Source: Edaphochlamys debaryana (Eukaryota > Chlorophyta > Chlorophyceae > Chlamydomonadales). Taken from it: a stretch of DNA of 64,000 bases. Of the stretch, positions 1-10,918 are shown piece after piece (positions within the stretch are counted from its first letter, which is position 1; the number at the start of each line of letters is the position of its first letter). The DNA lies in contig JAEHOE010000200.1 of assembly GCA_016858145.1 (NCBI GenBank), positions 1-64,000 of the forward strand, given 5' to 3'. Made by a program: the position numbers and the translations under genes. A model generated the notes under the pieces. The model ran no database searches, was not told the DNA's origin, and saw only the letters and a list, made by a program, of their open reading frames with translations.

Positions 1-12
1 CCCCACACCCAC

Positions 13-3000
13 TGGTGTAAAGTCAAAGGACTCGAGGGCTGCGTCCCCCAGGCTCATGCCGGGGGGCATGCCGGGGGGCGCGGGCACGTCCTGCCACTTG
101 GGGGACACGAACTCGTTGACCACCAGCGCCCTGCGGCGGTTGGCGGTTGGCGGTTAGGTTGGGCGGTTGGCGGTTGGCAATGGTTGGGGTGGTTGGGTCG
201 TTGCCAGTCGGGGTTGGTTGGGCGCTTGGCGTTGGGGGTGGCGCGTTTCAAAAACAGCCCCAAGCCTGAACAGAATCCTGGCCGACCCGGTCCCAACTGC
301 CGTACCTTAGCGCGTACGAGTACGGACTGATCCAGTAGCACCAGATCACCCATGGTGGGATGGAGTAGTGCAGGATGGCGAATCCGGATGTCAGGATCAG
401 GAAGACCAGGGAGATGCCGGATGCGGCCTGGGCGATGACCATGGAGGGGCACAGGCAGGCTGGGGGGGGAGAGAGAGGGAAAGGGGGGGGAGGAGAGGGA
501 TGGGGAAGAGTGAGGAGGAAGGGTAAAGCAGAAGAGAGGGAGGTGACGGTAGGATTTCGGCATACGGTAGTGGGATGTGAGCAGATGTGAACAGCGCTTC
601 TGCATGCGCGGTCAAGGGGTTGGATCTGGATCATGGATCATGGATCCTGACACTCACCCAGGAATCTGAAGTGCGCCGAGATGGCCATGGACACTGAGAT
701 CATGACTAATGTGAAGGTGAAGAAGTAGCCCGGCTGCCTGTGGTTGCAAGAGGCACGGTGTGTTCAGGGCTGCTCGTGTAAAGGCCCGGTGAAAAGCGTA
801 GGCGCAGTGATTAGCCGGCCGGCCCTAGATACGGAACCGAAAGCCCAACGAGACCGAAGCCCGACCCATCCCGCCCGGTGCACGGTGTGTGAGTGGTGTG
901 TGGGGGGGGGGGGGAGGGGGCGAGGGGATTGTTGGAGAGAGACAGGATGGTAGAGGACGCACGACAGTCCACCGACCCCATCCCAACCCCAGTCCTCCCC
1001 CTCCCCCCCTCCCCCCTGTCAGGTCCCAGACATAGAGACGCACATGTAGAACCCCGTCATGAAGTACATGATGACGGAGAAGATCACGGCCTCCAGAGTG
1101 GACATGGGGAGCTTGGAGGGGGGGGGGGGCAGAGGGGAAGGGGAGGAGGGGACAGGTGAGGGAGCGCAGGGGAGGCAGGCATAGGGCTGGCTGGCACCCC
1201 TGTCCACGCAGAGGCGGGCCTGGCCTGGGCCTGGCTGGGCCTGGCTGGGCCTGGTTGGGCCCCTTCCAAGACTCCAAGCCCTGGGCTCCCCGCCGTTTCT
1301 CCCATGCCCACGCTCCACCGCCCGAAAGTGGCCCCGCTCGCTACCCCCTCCCCCCCCCCTCTGCCCCCCCCCTCACCTGTGTGAGGGCCATGGCCCCTCT
1401 GTGGCCCTTGCCTCCCCCCCCCCTCTGCCCCCCCCCTCACCTGTGTGAGGGCCAATGGCCCCTCTGTGCCCCTTGCCTCCCCCCCCCTCTGCCCCCCCCC
1501 TCACCTGTGTGAGGGCCATGGCCCCTCTGTGCCCCTTGCCTCCCCCCCCCCCTCTGCCCCCCCCCCTCACCCGTGTGAGGGCCATGGCCCCTCTGTGCCC
1601 CTTGCCTCCCCCCCCCCTCTGCCCCCCCCCCTCACCCGTGTGAGTGGCCATGGGCCCCTCTGTGCCCCTTGCCTCCCCCCCCCCTCTGCCCCCCCCCCAC
1701 TCACCCGTGTGAGGGCCATGGCCCCTCTGTGCCCCTTGCCTCCCCCCCCCCTCATGCCCCCCCCTCACCTGTGTGAGGGCCATGGCCCCCTCTGTGCCCC
1801 TTGCCTTCCCTCCCCCCCCCCCTCTGCCCCCCCCTCACCTGTGTGAGGGCCATGGCCCTCTGTGCCCCTTGCCTCCCCCCCCCCTCTGCTGCCCCCCCCC
1901 CCCCCTTACCTGTGTGAGGGCCATGGCCCCTCTGTGCCCCTTGCCTCCCCCCCCCTCTGCCCTCCCCCCTCACCGTTGTGAGGGCCATAGCCCCCCTGTG
2001 CCCCTTGCCTCCCCCCCCCTCTGCCCCCCCCTCACCTGTGTGAGGGCCATGGCCCCTCTGTGCCCCTTGCCTCCCCCCCCCTCTGCCCCCCCCCCCCCCC
2101 CTGTGTGAGGGCCATGGCCCCTCTGTGGCCCTTGCCTCCCCCCCCCTCTGCCCCCCCCCTCACCTGTGTGAGGGCCATGGCCCCCCTGTGCCCCTTGCCT
2201 CCCCCCTCACCTGTGTAAGGGCCATGGCCAGCCCTTGGGCGTAGGCGGGGTAGAAGGCTGCGTCGCGGTGCTTGTACCACACCCTAAGGGGGGGGGGCGG
2301 AGAGGCGGCAAGGGGAGGGATTGGAGGGTGATAGGAGGACTGGGAGGGGGCTGAGGGAGAATTTGTTTCACTTTTAGTGGCCTACGGTGGCCTACGGGGG
2401 TCTGCTGTGGGGGCCATGTACGGGCCATGCACGACATCAGGCACCCGTATGACACCCGTACGACACCCACTTCTTGAGCTCGACAGTGACGGGGATCTGG
2501 GGGAAGCCGCCGAAGCTCATGAACAGCCTGGGGGGGGGGGGGGAAAGAGGCCAAGAGAGTTCAGACAGAGGCAGAAGGCAGCCGAACCCCGCACAACCCG
2601 CCCTATCCCGGCGCCGTCCTCCCTTCTGGGGTTCGCCGCAGAAGAAAGGCAGGACCCAACAGCACCCGCCGTCCCCAGAACCGCGCCTGCCCCACCTTCC
2701 CCTAACACGAGAAGGAGGCAGAGGGCAGCCAAGCCTCCTCCCAAACCAACCACAACCCCCCTTTCCCCCCCCTCCCCCTCACACGCTCATGAAGGCCGCT
2801 CCGAACATGGTCCTCGACGCGGCCATGGACACCCCCTGGTTGTAGAAGAGGGAGCCCGTGATGAGGCCCAGCACGATGACCTGACAGGGGGGGGAGGGGG
2901 GGAGGGGGGGCAGGGGGGGGAGGGTTAAGGGCAGGGGGGAAGGGGGAGGGCAGGGTAAGGGCACGGGGCCAGAGGCGGAGAAGGGGAGGACAGGGAAGGG

Positions 3001-6000
3001 AGGAGGGAGGCTGTGAGCGGGAGCAAGCCCGGCACGACCGGGCCCTAGGGTTGGCGACCTTGCAGGGAGGAGAGTGACCGCCAACTGCCAACCGTCAACC
3101 TCCAACCGCCCGCACCTGGATCATGCGGCCCTTGACCAGCACCCGGTCCCTCCGGAACAGCGTGACCTGTCACGTGTCAGGGGGGGGGGCAGGGGGGGAA
3201 GGGGGCAGGGGGGGAGGGGGGGCAGGTCAGTGGCAACACCCGCAGCATTGCCGCCTATGCTTCAACCCAGTCCCCCACCCTTTGAGCACCCACTCTCGTT
3301 TCCCACAAGGAGGACGGCATCCATCCCAAGATCCAAAGCCCCAAGATCTCGGAGATTCCAAGATCCAAAGATCTGATCCCCCGGGCCGTACCTGGCGCTG
3401 AGTGGCCGCGGCGATGGACTCGAGGGGCCTCAGGGCGAAGGGGTCGGAGGAGGGGACCAGGGGGGGCGGGGGCGGGCCGGGGGGAGCGGGGGCGGCGGCG
3501 GCCTCCGCCTCGGACTTGGCCAGCGCCGCGCCCATGGCCACCCCTGACAGGGGGTGGGAGGGAGGGAGTGTGGGTGGGTGGAGGGGGGTGGGTGGGTGGA
3601 GGGATGGGATTTGGGTGGACGGATGGGGTGGAGGGATGGGGTGTGGAAGGTTACGGACCTGGCGTGCATCGGTTCCCGGGATCACCCCTCTGCCTCCGTC
3701 CCTCTCCTCTGCACCCTCCCATCCGCCCCTGCTTCCCGAAGTGCAGTGCCGTACAGCGCCGTACCGTGTGAGTTCTTGGTCCAGAAGATCTCAGACATCT
3801 CCTCCAGGCTCACCAGCAGGGACCTGACAGGGGTGAGGGGGTGAGAGGGGCTGGGATCAGGGGAAGGAGGAGCAGCTCTGCTTGGGGACCCTCCCGAGCC
3901 CCCTCCTCGTCCGTGCCCCCGTGCCCCTACTCCCACGCCGTACCACCCCCCTACCCCTTCACCTCCCCGCCCCACATCCCTTTTAACCCCACCCCCAACC
4001 CCACCCCCCGGACCCACTTGGCCCTGAACTTGACTCTTGACGCCTCCACCCCCCCATGGGCGCTGCCCTCCTGCCCCGGCCCCTGCCCCCCGGCCTCGCT
4101 GGGCCTCGGACCGCCCCCGTTGGAGCCAAGGCCGAGGGCGGCGTCGGAGAGGGGCGCGGAGGTGGAGCGGCCCGCACCGGGGCCCCTGCAGGGGTGGAGG
4201 TGGGGAGGAGGGTAGATGGGGGAGGGGGGTAGATGGGGGAGGGGGTTGGTGGGATGGCAGAGGCGAGAAGCCCGCGAACCCCGCTGCCTGAACCTCTCCC
4301 CTCTCTTTCTGGCCTGAAGGTGGCCCCACCCCCTCCTTCCCCATGGGGCCCCACGTGCTTCCAAGGCCCCCACCTGCAGCTCCGGATCCAGATCCGGCGG
4401 CGGCAGGTTGAACCGCGTGCGCAGCTCGGGGCCTGGGGGCAAGATCCAGGCGCAAAATCCAGGCGCGCGGGGGGCATCAGTACGGATGGGAGCAGTACAA
4501 GACGCAGGGATACAAGACAGGGACGCCACAGCCCCTGGCCACACTTCGCCGCTCTCTCACCCGCCTCACCCCCCTCACCGTCCCGGGGCAACACCCTCTC
4601 AACCGCCCCAACCGCCAACCGCCCTGAAAGCCCCTAAGCACTCACACGCTCAACCCCGCCCCCAACCGCCCCAACCGCCAACCCACCCGCGAACTGCCGT
4701 TGGCCGTTAGGCGTTGTGACCTCGAGAAGGAAGGACGGCACGTCCTTTCGGTCGGGGCAGACCAGACCCACGCAGTCCCGGAAGAAGGGCACCACGTCGG
4801 AGACGGGGCCATGGTACAGGATGCGGCTAGGGGGGGGGGGGAGGCGGGGGGGAGGAAAGAGGGGGAAGAGGGGGGTTGAATGGTGGCGAAGGGTGGGTGC
4901 TTGAGGGCGGCAGACTGAGGGGGGCACCCGTACACGCTGTTTGCACCGCTGCAAGCTCGGGAGCTACCCGAACAGCTAGCTGCCCCCATCCCCCCCCTCC
5001 CCTCCCTCCCCCCCTCACCCCTCGGCATGAGCAGGACGTCATCGAAGAGCCCAAACACCTCGGGAGGGGGCTGCGGGTGGGGGGGTGGGGGGGGGGCCAA
5101 GGGGTAATGACGGCGAGGCAAGCCACAAACGTCGGCTGGCCCAGGCGGACCCCACTTAACAAACCACCGAACCCCACCCCCACGCCCTCCACCTGCAGCA
5201 GCGACGCCATGAGCGTGCGGCGCCCAGGAGGCAAGCACGCCCCTCGCCCTTAACCACAAAACACCCACCCATCCGCCCAAAAAACAACAGAACACCCCCC
5301 GTTCGAATCCAACCAATACGGTACCCACCTGCAGCAGCGACGCCATGAGTGTGAGGCGCAGCGAGCGCGTGGCCTGGCTCAGCCACCGCACCACCGTGAA
5401 CAGGGTGGCGGAGTCCTGCAAGGGGGGGGAGGGAGGGGGGGGAAGGAGAGAGAGTCGCGACAACCCCAACGCTTGCGAACCCCCAAAAATGCCCCTGGTC
5501 CGGCCCCCTACATGGGCGTCTGCTGCCCAGTCGCAGGCATCCAAGGTCCCATGCCCCTGCCTTCCCCCGCAAGCCCCCCCCCTGCCCCGCCCCCCCTCAC
5601 CAGGCCGGTGGACATCTCATCCAGCATGATCACGGGGCAGGGCCCGACCTGACAGGGGGGGAGAGAGGGGGGAGGGGGGGCAGGGATCAGGAACGATGGG
5701 TGGACTCCCAGCCCTGAGCCATCAAGGGTTTGCACCAAACCTCCGCTCCATCCCAACCCAAACTCCAACCTGCAATCCCCACTGCCCCAATCTCCTGCCC
5801 CCAAAAAACCACCCACCCACCCACCCCTCACCAGCATCGCCGCCGCCGTCAGCTGCTTATGCTCCCCCCCCCTTCTCCTCCTCCTCCAACCTCGGATCCA
5901 AACCCTAAGATCCACCCCTACATCATCTCCCTCACCCCTTCCCCCCCCTTTCCCCCAAGATCCTCACCCCCACTGCCGTACTCACCAGCATCTCAGCCGC

Positions 6001-9000
6001 CGTGAGCCTCTTGCGCTCCCCCCCGCTGATGCCCCGCACCAGCTGGTCCCCCACCAGCGTCTCGGCGCAGTGGGAGAGGCCCAGCAGCTGCATCACAATG
6101 TCGACCTGACAGGGGGGGAGAGGGATGGGGGCGGAGGCAAGAGGGGGGGGGGAGGAATGGGTGAGGGCAGTGGGAGAGGCCCAGCAGCTGCATTGCAATG
6201 TCGACCTGACAGGGGGGGAGAGGGATGGGGGGGAGGCAAGAGGGGGGGGGGAGGAATGGGTGAGGGCAGTGGGAGAGGCCCAGCAGCTGCATAACAATGT
6301 CGACCTGACAGGGGGGAAGAGGGATGGGGGGGAGGCAAGAGGGGGGGGGGGAGGGATGGGTGAGGGCAGTGGGAGAGGCCCAGCAGCTGCATCACAATGT
6401 CGACCTGACAGGGGGGGAGAGTTGCGCGAGCGTTGATAAACCCGTAGTGTAGATAGGTGAGGGGGGAAGTCCAGCACCCGCGATGCCATGCCACCCTTCC
6501 CTTCCTCTCTCCCTCCTCCCCCCTGCCCCCCACCTTGACCCGGGTGCCCCACGCCTGACGCAGGAGCTTCTCAAACTCATCCTCGGGGGCCTGACAGGGG
6601 GGGGGGGAAGCGGGGCAAGGATGGTTGAGAGCCACGGAGCCAATGCCTCGCCGACCTAAGCCATACCTGGCCCCTGTTCCCGCCTCACCTCGCCGATCTC
6701 CCTGCCTCCCCGGCACCCTTGTCTTCCCGTCCCTCCCCCCTCCCCCCCTCCCCCCTCCCCCCTCCCCCATCCCCCTCCCCCTCCCCCTCCCCCTCCCCCC
6801 TCCCCCCTCCCCCTCCCCCTCCCCCCCTCCCCTCCCCCTCCCCCTCCCCCCTCCCCTCCCCTCCCCCTCCCCCTCCCCTCCCCCTCCCCCTCCCCCTCCC
6901 CCTCCCCCTCCCCCTCCCCTCCCCCTCCCCTCCCCCTCCCCCCCACACCGCCTGGCTCAGGATGGATCCGTCATTGCGGCCACTGCGGATGCTGCGCAGG
7001 AACCGGGCGGTTGCCGAGCCGCTCTTTCCGTTGTGACCGTTGTGACCGTTATGACCGTTGTGACCGTTGCCGCCGCCCTCCTCCGGCGAGCCGCCGGCGC
7101 TGCCAACCGAATACATGCTGCCGCCGCCGGCGTGCGGGTCGTGGGCCTGGGCCTGGCCGTACGCACTGTTGCCGTACTTGGACCCGCCCGCCGGGCTGCC
7201 GTACTTGCTGTCTCCGCCGCCGACGCCGCCGCCCACCGCGTGAGTCACGTGGGAGGCGATGCGCTGCGCCGCCAGCTCGGCCGGCACGTCCATGCGGCCG
7301 CCGTGCAGTCCCACCTGCCGTACAGCCGTACAGCCGTACAGGGAGGGGGAGCTTGGTACGGGAGAGGCGCGCCGGACTCGACACCATCACTGCCCCAGCG
7401 GGCCCCCATCCGCACTCCACCCCACACACCCCGCCCAACCCTGCCCGATCCCCACGCCCAAATCCGCAACCCGCAACCCCCACCCGCACCCCAAACCCCC
7501 ACCCCAAACCCCATCACCCCACGCACCTGGCACTTGTGGGCAAAGTCCAGAGTCTCCCGCACCGTGAGGTTGGGGTTGTGGTTCTCAACCTGAGGGGGGG
7601 GGTAGGGCACGGGGGTAGGGAGGCGACAGGCTCAGAGGACGCTGGTGTTTCGTTGCACCCACGGATTGCCGTGGGGACCAGCTCTGAGGTCACGAGCCGG
7701 CCCCACGCTTGGACCGGCACAAGCCAAGGCAAGGCACAGGCGAGAGGGAGGGTGCGGAGAGGGCACAAGGCACGGGGCCGCATGTCGCCATGAGCACCGT
7801 AGGGGCCGCAAGGTCTCCCTCCGGACCCAATGCCCTCCCTTGCATGCGTGTGTGTGGCCGTACCTGGTCCACGTAAGCTGCCGTACGCCGTACGTTGAAC
7901 TCGTCCAGTGTACGGCCGTTGTACCGGATGTCGCCCGACACCTGCCGGGCGGCGGATGGCGAAGTGGGCCGTATAAACCTTCCGTGGCGGCGTCCCCCAA
8001 GACAGACCTAACTCGCCCCGACCAGCCCCAACCCCCCCCCCACCCCTCATGCCCTCCCCTCACAGCCACGTACCCCCGCGCTGGCGTCATCCGCCCCGTG
8101 AGCGCCGACCCCCCCCCCACCTCCCCCCCTGCTCGCCCAACCCCATCCCCCTCCCCCTCCCCCCAAGCCCCCAAGACCCAACTCCTCGCGAGCCGGCGTC
8201 ATCCGCCCCGTGAGCGCCGACCCCCCCCACCTCCCCACCTGCTCCCCCCCCACCCCTAATACTCCCCCCCAAAGCCCAGACCCACCTCCCCCCGCGCCGG
8301 CGTCATGCGCCCCGTGAGCGCCCGCATGAGCGATGACTTGCCGCAGGCGGGGGGGCCCAGCAGCAGCGTCAGGCGCCCGGGCACCAGCCGCCCCTGCACG
8401 CTGTTGAGGATGGTCAGGGGGCGCGCCTCGCGCCCGCGGTGGAGACCCAGCAGCTTCTGCAGGGGGTAGGGGGGGAGGGGAAAGGGGGGGAGGGGAGGGA
8501 GGGGAGGTTTGAGGAGGGGGGGGAGAGGGGGGGGGGGAGAGGTGGGGAATCCGCGGGCTCCGCTGGAGGCCTCCCTCCCCCAGCCTGTGCCCCAGCCCCG
8601 CACACGACTGCGCCCCACGGCCCTGCCTCCCCAACCCTCCACGCCGCCCCCCTCCCCTCCCCTCCATACGCCCCGCCTCTCCCGGCCACCAACCCGCACC
8701 ACCCCACCCTGACATAGGTGAGCCCCACCCCCACCCGACTTCCACACGCCTGACAGCTTTCCGCCTCCATAGCCTCGCCCCCCCTCCATACGCCCCGCCC
8801 CACCCCAGCCCCCACCCCCGCCCCACCTTGACATAGGTGAGAGGGATGTTGCCCACTGTGGCGATGGCGGCCGCCCCCACCAGCGCCTCCGTCTCCACCC
8901 TGAGCCGCCGGTACTCCACCGTCACAGCAGGCAGGTCCACACCGGCCTGAGGGGGATGGAGGGAGGGGTTGGGGTTGGGGTTTGGATGGGAGAGAGGGGT

Positions 9001-9744
9001 TGTGTTGGGGAGGAGGCGGGATGGGAAGGGGTCGGATTGGGGGCCTCGAATGGGGCTGAGCGGCAACCACCGCTGCCGTGCCACGAGCCCAGGACCCATA
9101 TCCCGTCACACTTCCCCCCAACCCGTCCTAACCTAGCCTATGTTACGTCGAGGCGAGACAGGGGGGCCCGAAAGGGGCTGGGGAGCGTCTACACTGCCCA
9201 GCCCCTCACGGCACCCACCCTAGCCCCTATCAGGACCCATGTCCCGCCCCAAACGCCCCCCCCCCAACTACCGTCCCTCCCACGTGCTACGCCCTCCTCA
9301 CCTCGCTTAGCTTCTGGCTGAGTCGTGTGAAGAAGGTATCGTCGTGCGTGGTGTGGGCCATGAGCCGATCGGCGAGCTCGCGGCGCCGCTCCAGCGACAG
9401 ATGCCCGCGCTGCGCCTGCAGCTCCTCGTGGATCGCGTTGAGCAGCTTGGCATCGGCGTGCGCGCGAGATCGCGGCGACATGGCGCCCGCATCTGGGCGA
9501 GGGACAGGCGTTGGCGAGGAGATGGCGAGGGCCGGGGCCGGCGGGGATGGGTGCGGGCGATGGTGCGTGTGTGGCGCGCGACGGTCATGGTTGGGGTGAG
9601 AAACAGCTGCGGAATAGCGAGGGACGTCAACGCACCTTCCTGGACCTTGCTGACTTCCAGCGCCGCGTGCTTGGGGCCTGCTTCAGCGCCCTCGCCGACC
9701 GGCTGGCCAGCGGGCTGCACCGGCACAGGCGCTGGGCGCTCCAT
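13..9744 (-). CDS. Full-size ABCG (PDR-type) ABC transporter, N-terminal half, 3' end beyond window
   Basis: Membrane exporter powered by ATP hydrolysis; only NBD1 and TMD1 lie in the window. Exons (descending): 9744-9636, 9492-9302, 8946-8827, 8456-8286, 7941-7864, 7589-7527, 7314-6949, 6590-6534, 6105-5986, 5648-5601, 5415-5329, 5070-5019, 4826-4687, 4432-4374, 4185-4018, 3823-3765, 3543-3392, 3166-3116, 2880-2783, 2527-2471, 2283-2211, 1111-1044, 737-658, 459-306, 130-13. Walker A GPPACGKSS, signature GISGGERKRLT, Walker B VIMLDE followed by MSTGLDSAT, and the PDR-type tail FGLFDDVLLM identify NBD1. The TMD shows YKHRDAAFYPAYA and YWISPYSYALR, both typical of the family. The 7314-6949 exon carries an unusual low-complexity insert with NGH repeats. 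The start is the first in-frame ATG; an upstream exon is possible. Phases fit except at the 5019/4826 junction and around 4374/4185, where a G-run sequencing error or a missed exon is likely. The substrate cannot be inferred. Confidence 0.88.
131..240. repeat. Degenerate GGCGGTT-type repeat in ABCG intron
   Basis: Imperfect tandem GGCGGTT/GGTTGGC units lie directly upstream (gene sense) of the acceptor of the last visible ABCG exon. Similar CCGCCAACC words recur at 3076-3110, 4595-4690 and 41305-41366, always close to splice sites. Confidence 0.6.
768..885. repeat. Dispersed intronic repeat, family 1, copy 1
   Basis: About 115 bp related to 12676-12796. They share the core GATTAGCCGGCCGGCC, then ACGGAACCGAAAGCCC and CCGAAGCCCGACCCA in the same order and spacing. 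This copy is in an ABCG intron, antisense to the gene. It shows no coding capacity and no clear terminal inverted repeats. Confidence 0.7.
1373..2205 (-). repeat. 13-copy ~62-bp minisatellite made from an exon end plus its donor site
   Basis: Thirteen tandem units on the minus strand each contain the last codons of the 2283-2211 exon (encoding AMALTQ) followed by GTGAGG and a G-rich spacer. The genuine exon/donor at 2205-2230 is the progenitor at the array edge. Units vary by a few bases and in G-run length. Every unit therefore keeps a copy of a functional-looking 5' splice site inside the intron. Confidence 0.9.
5187..5222 (-). repeat. Intronic copy of ABCG exon tail and donor (exon 5415-5329)
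   Basis: The 3' end of the exon (encoding LTLMASLLQ) plus its GTGG donor, found at 5324-5359, is repeated 137 bp downstream in gene sense within the following intron. Confidence 0.85.
5824..5862 (-). repeat. Diverged intronic copy of ABCG signature-exon tail and donor
   Basis: On the minus strand it would read HKQLTAAAML followed by GTGAGG, a diverged copy of RKRLTAAEML|GTGAGT at 5984-6020. It lies in the next intron, so it is an older member of the same class of exon-junction duplications. Confidence 0.75.
6167..6411 (-). repeat. Three ~100-bp copies of an ABCG acceptor plus exon head
   Basis: The acceptor CTGTCAG and the first ~40 nt of the 6105-5986 exon (VDIVMQLLGLSHC) are repeated three times upstream in gene sense, ending near 6212, 6311 and 6411. 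The spacing is about 100 bp and the copies are almost identical. Together with the genuine site they give four competing 3' splice sites. Confidence 0.9.
6725..6944. repeat. C/T-rich (CCCCCT)n tract in ABCG intron
   Basis: About 220 bp of nearly pure pyrimidine on the plus strand, in CCCCT and CCCCCT units, occupies most of the intron between the 7314-6949 and 6590-6534 exons. On the transcribed RNA it is a G/A tract with quadruplex potential. Confidence 0.9.
8073..8221 (-). repeat. Two intronic copies of the ABCG Walker-A exon tail
   Basis: The end of the 8456-8286 exon (LTGRMTPARGE, genuine at 8293-8323) recurs at about 8185-8221 and 8073-8110 in the following intron, each preceded by GGCGCTCACGGGGCGGATGA in gene sense. 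The copies differ from the genuine exon at several positions. Confidence 0.85.
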
Positions 9745-10805
9745 AGGATGCGGCCAGACCTTTGCCAAAGACTGGTTCGCGCTGGACCTCAGCGGCGAGG
9801 CACGAGCCTCGCCGGCGTCGAGCGTGTCAATTGCTTCCCGAGACAATGCGGACTAACGTAAACAGAGCGTCTCCTGTTGTTTCCGTTGCACTTGGGAGTA
9901 TGTTGTGACTATCGGTTCGTGATAGCGGTGGCCTCAAGCGCGAGGATAGCGACGAAATGGGGTGCGGCCGGCCTGGGGTCGGGGTTGACTCGTGCATACG
10001 TGACCTTGTCCCTTTGAAAGAGCAGGTCACACTCTACACGGATTGCTTGAGAACGGCTGGAGATGCAGCCGGAGTGATTACTGACCCCTTGCGGGCCCCG
10101 CTTCCCACTTACGCAGCCTCGCTCGATTTGAGCTCCCCTTAGCACACTCCCACTGCGAACTCAAACAGGACACATCCCCGGGTTTTGCACGAGTCAGACC
10201 CAAAGCTGGCGGCAGGGCGATGGCATCTCGACACGCATGCCCGACTATGCAGCCGAGTCCTCGGCGGCGCCGCGTGCCGAGCACAGCTTCTCAGCTTCAT
10301 GGTGTAGCTGGAGGTGGCTTCAGCATGCCAGGGTCTGCCACGGCAAGGCCAGCGCCAACCGCCCGCCCAACTTCCTGGCTTCCTCACGTCCAAGTCCGGC
10401 AGGGTCCGGGGTCCTGAGTCCGGGGACGTCCGGGCTTGTCCGGAGAGCACGATGCTACCGCCGGTCTAGCCCTTGCGTTTAGTCCGGGGTCTGGGGTCTG
10501 GGTCACGCCTGCAGCCAGCAGCAGCCAGCAGCAGCCAGCAGCCAGAAGCCAGCACGGGGGGAGGCGGCGGGTCCAAGCCCCGGTCGTTCTGGCCCGGGAG
10601 CCGAATGCCGAAAGGCACTGCCCTGTGACAAGCGAGGTCCAAGGGAGGCCGCGGGTAAGGAAGGCAGAGCAAGGCGGGCGAAGGGGGGCAGCCTCCATGG
10701 CCGCGGGTGAGGAACAAGTCGCAAGGCGGGAGGCGAAAACCAAGGTGGGGAAGGGGGGAGGGGGCGCGGAGAGTAGTAAGGCGGGGTAAGGGGGCGCGGA
10801 CATCG
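9745..10805. other. Intergenic region between divergent ABCG and ankyrin genes
   Basis: No convincing gene. An open frame continues the ABCG first exon upstream to about 9846 without an ATG, so the ABCG 5' exon or UTR may extend here. 10506-10545 is a short GCAGCCA repeat. I see no RNA gene. Confidence 0.5.
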
Positions 10806-10813
10806 TATATATA
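10806..10813 (+). promoter_or_regulatory. TATA box of the ankyrin gene
   Basis: TATATATA lies 106 bp upstream of the proposed ATG at 10919 in otherwise GC-rich sequence. It argues for starting the protein at 10919 rather than at an in-frame codon nearer the TATA box. Confidence 0.55.
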
Positions 10814-10918
10814 CGCAGGGGCGTGGGCGTGGGCATTCCGGAAGCGTTTCGTCATTCCGGCTTGGCTGCACAGGACACAGGTCCAGTCCTTCCCCGGAAC
10901 CCAGCAGCTAGCAGCAGC

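Noticed and set aside
1373..2205. CRISPR-like regular array
   Set aside because: Units are continuous repeats of an exon end plus donor with G-run spacers, not repeats separated by unique spacers, and the genome is eukaryotic.
9845..9846. Extending the ABCG start upstream to a non-ATG codon
   Set aside because: The codon there is TTG and a stop lies just above. The first in-frame ATG at 9744 is preferred unless an upstream exon exists.
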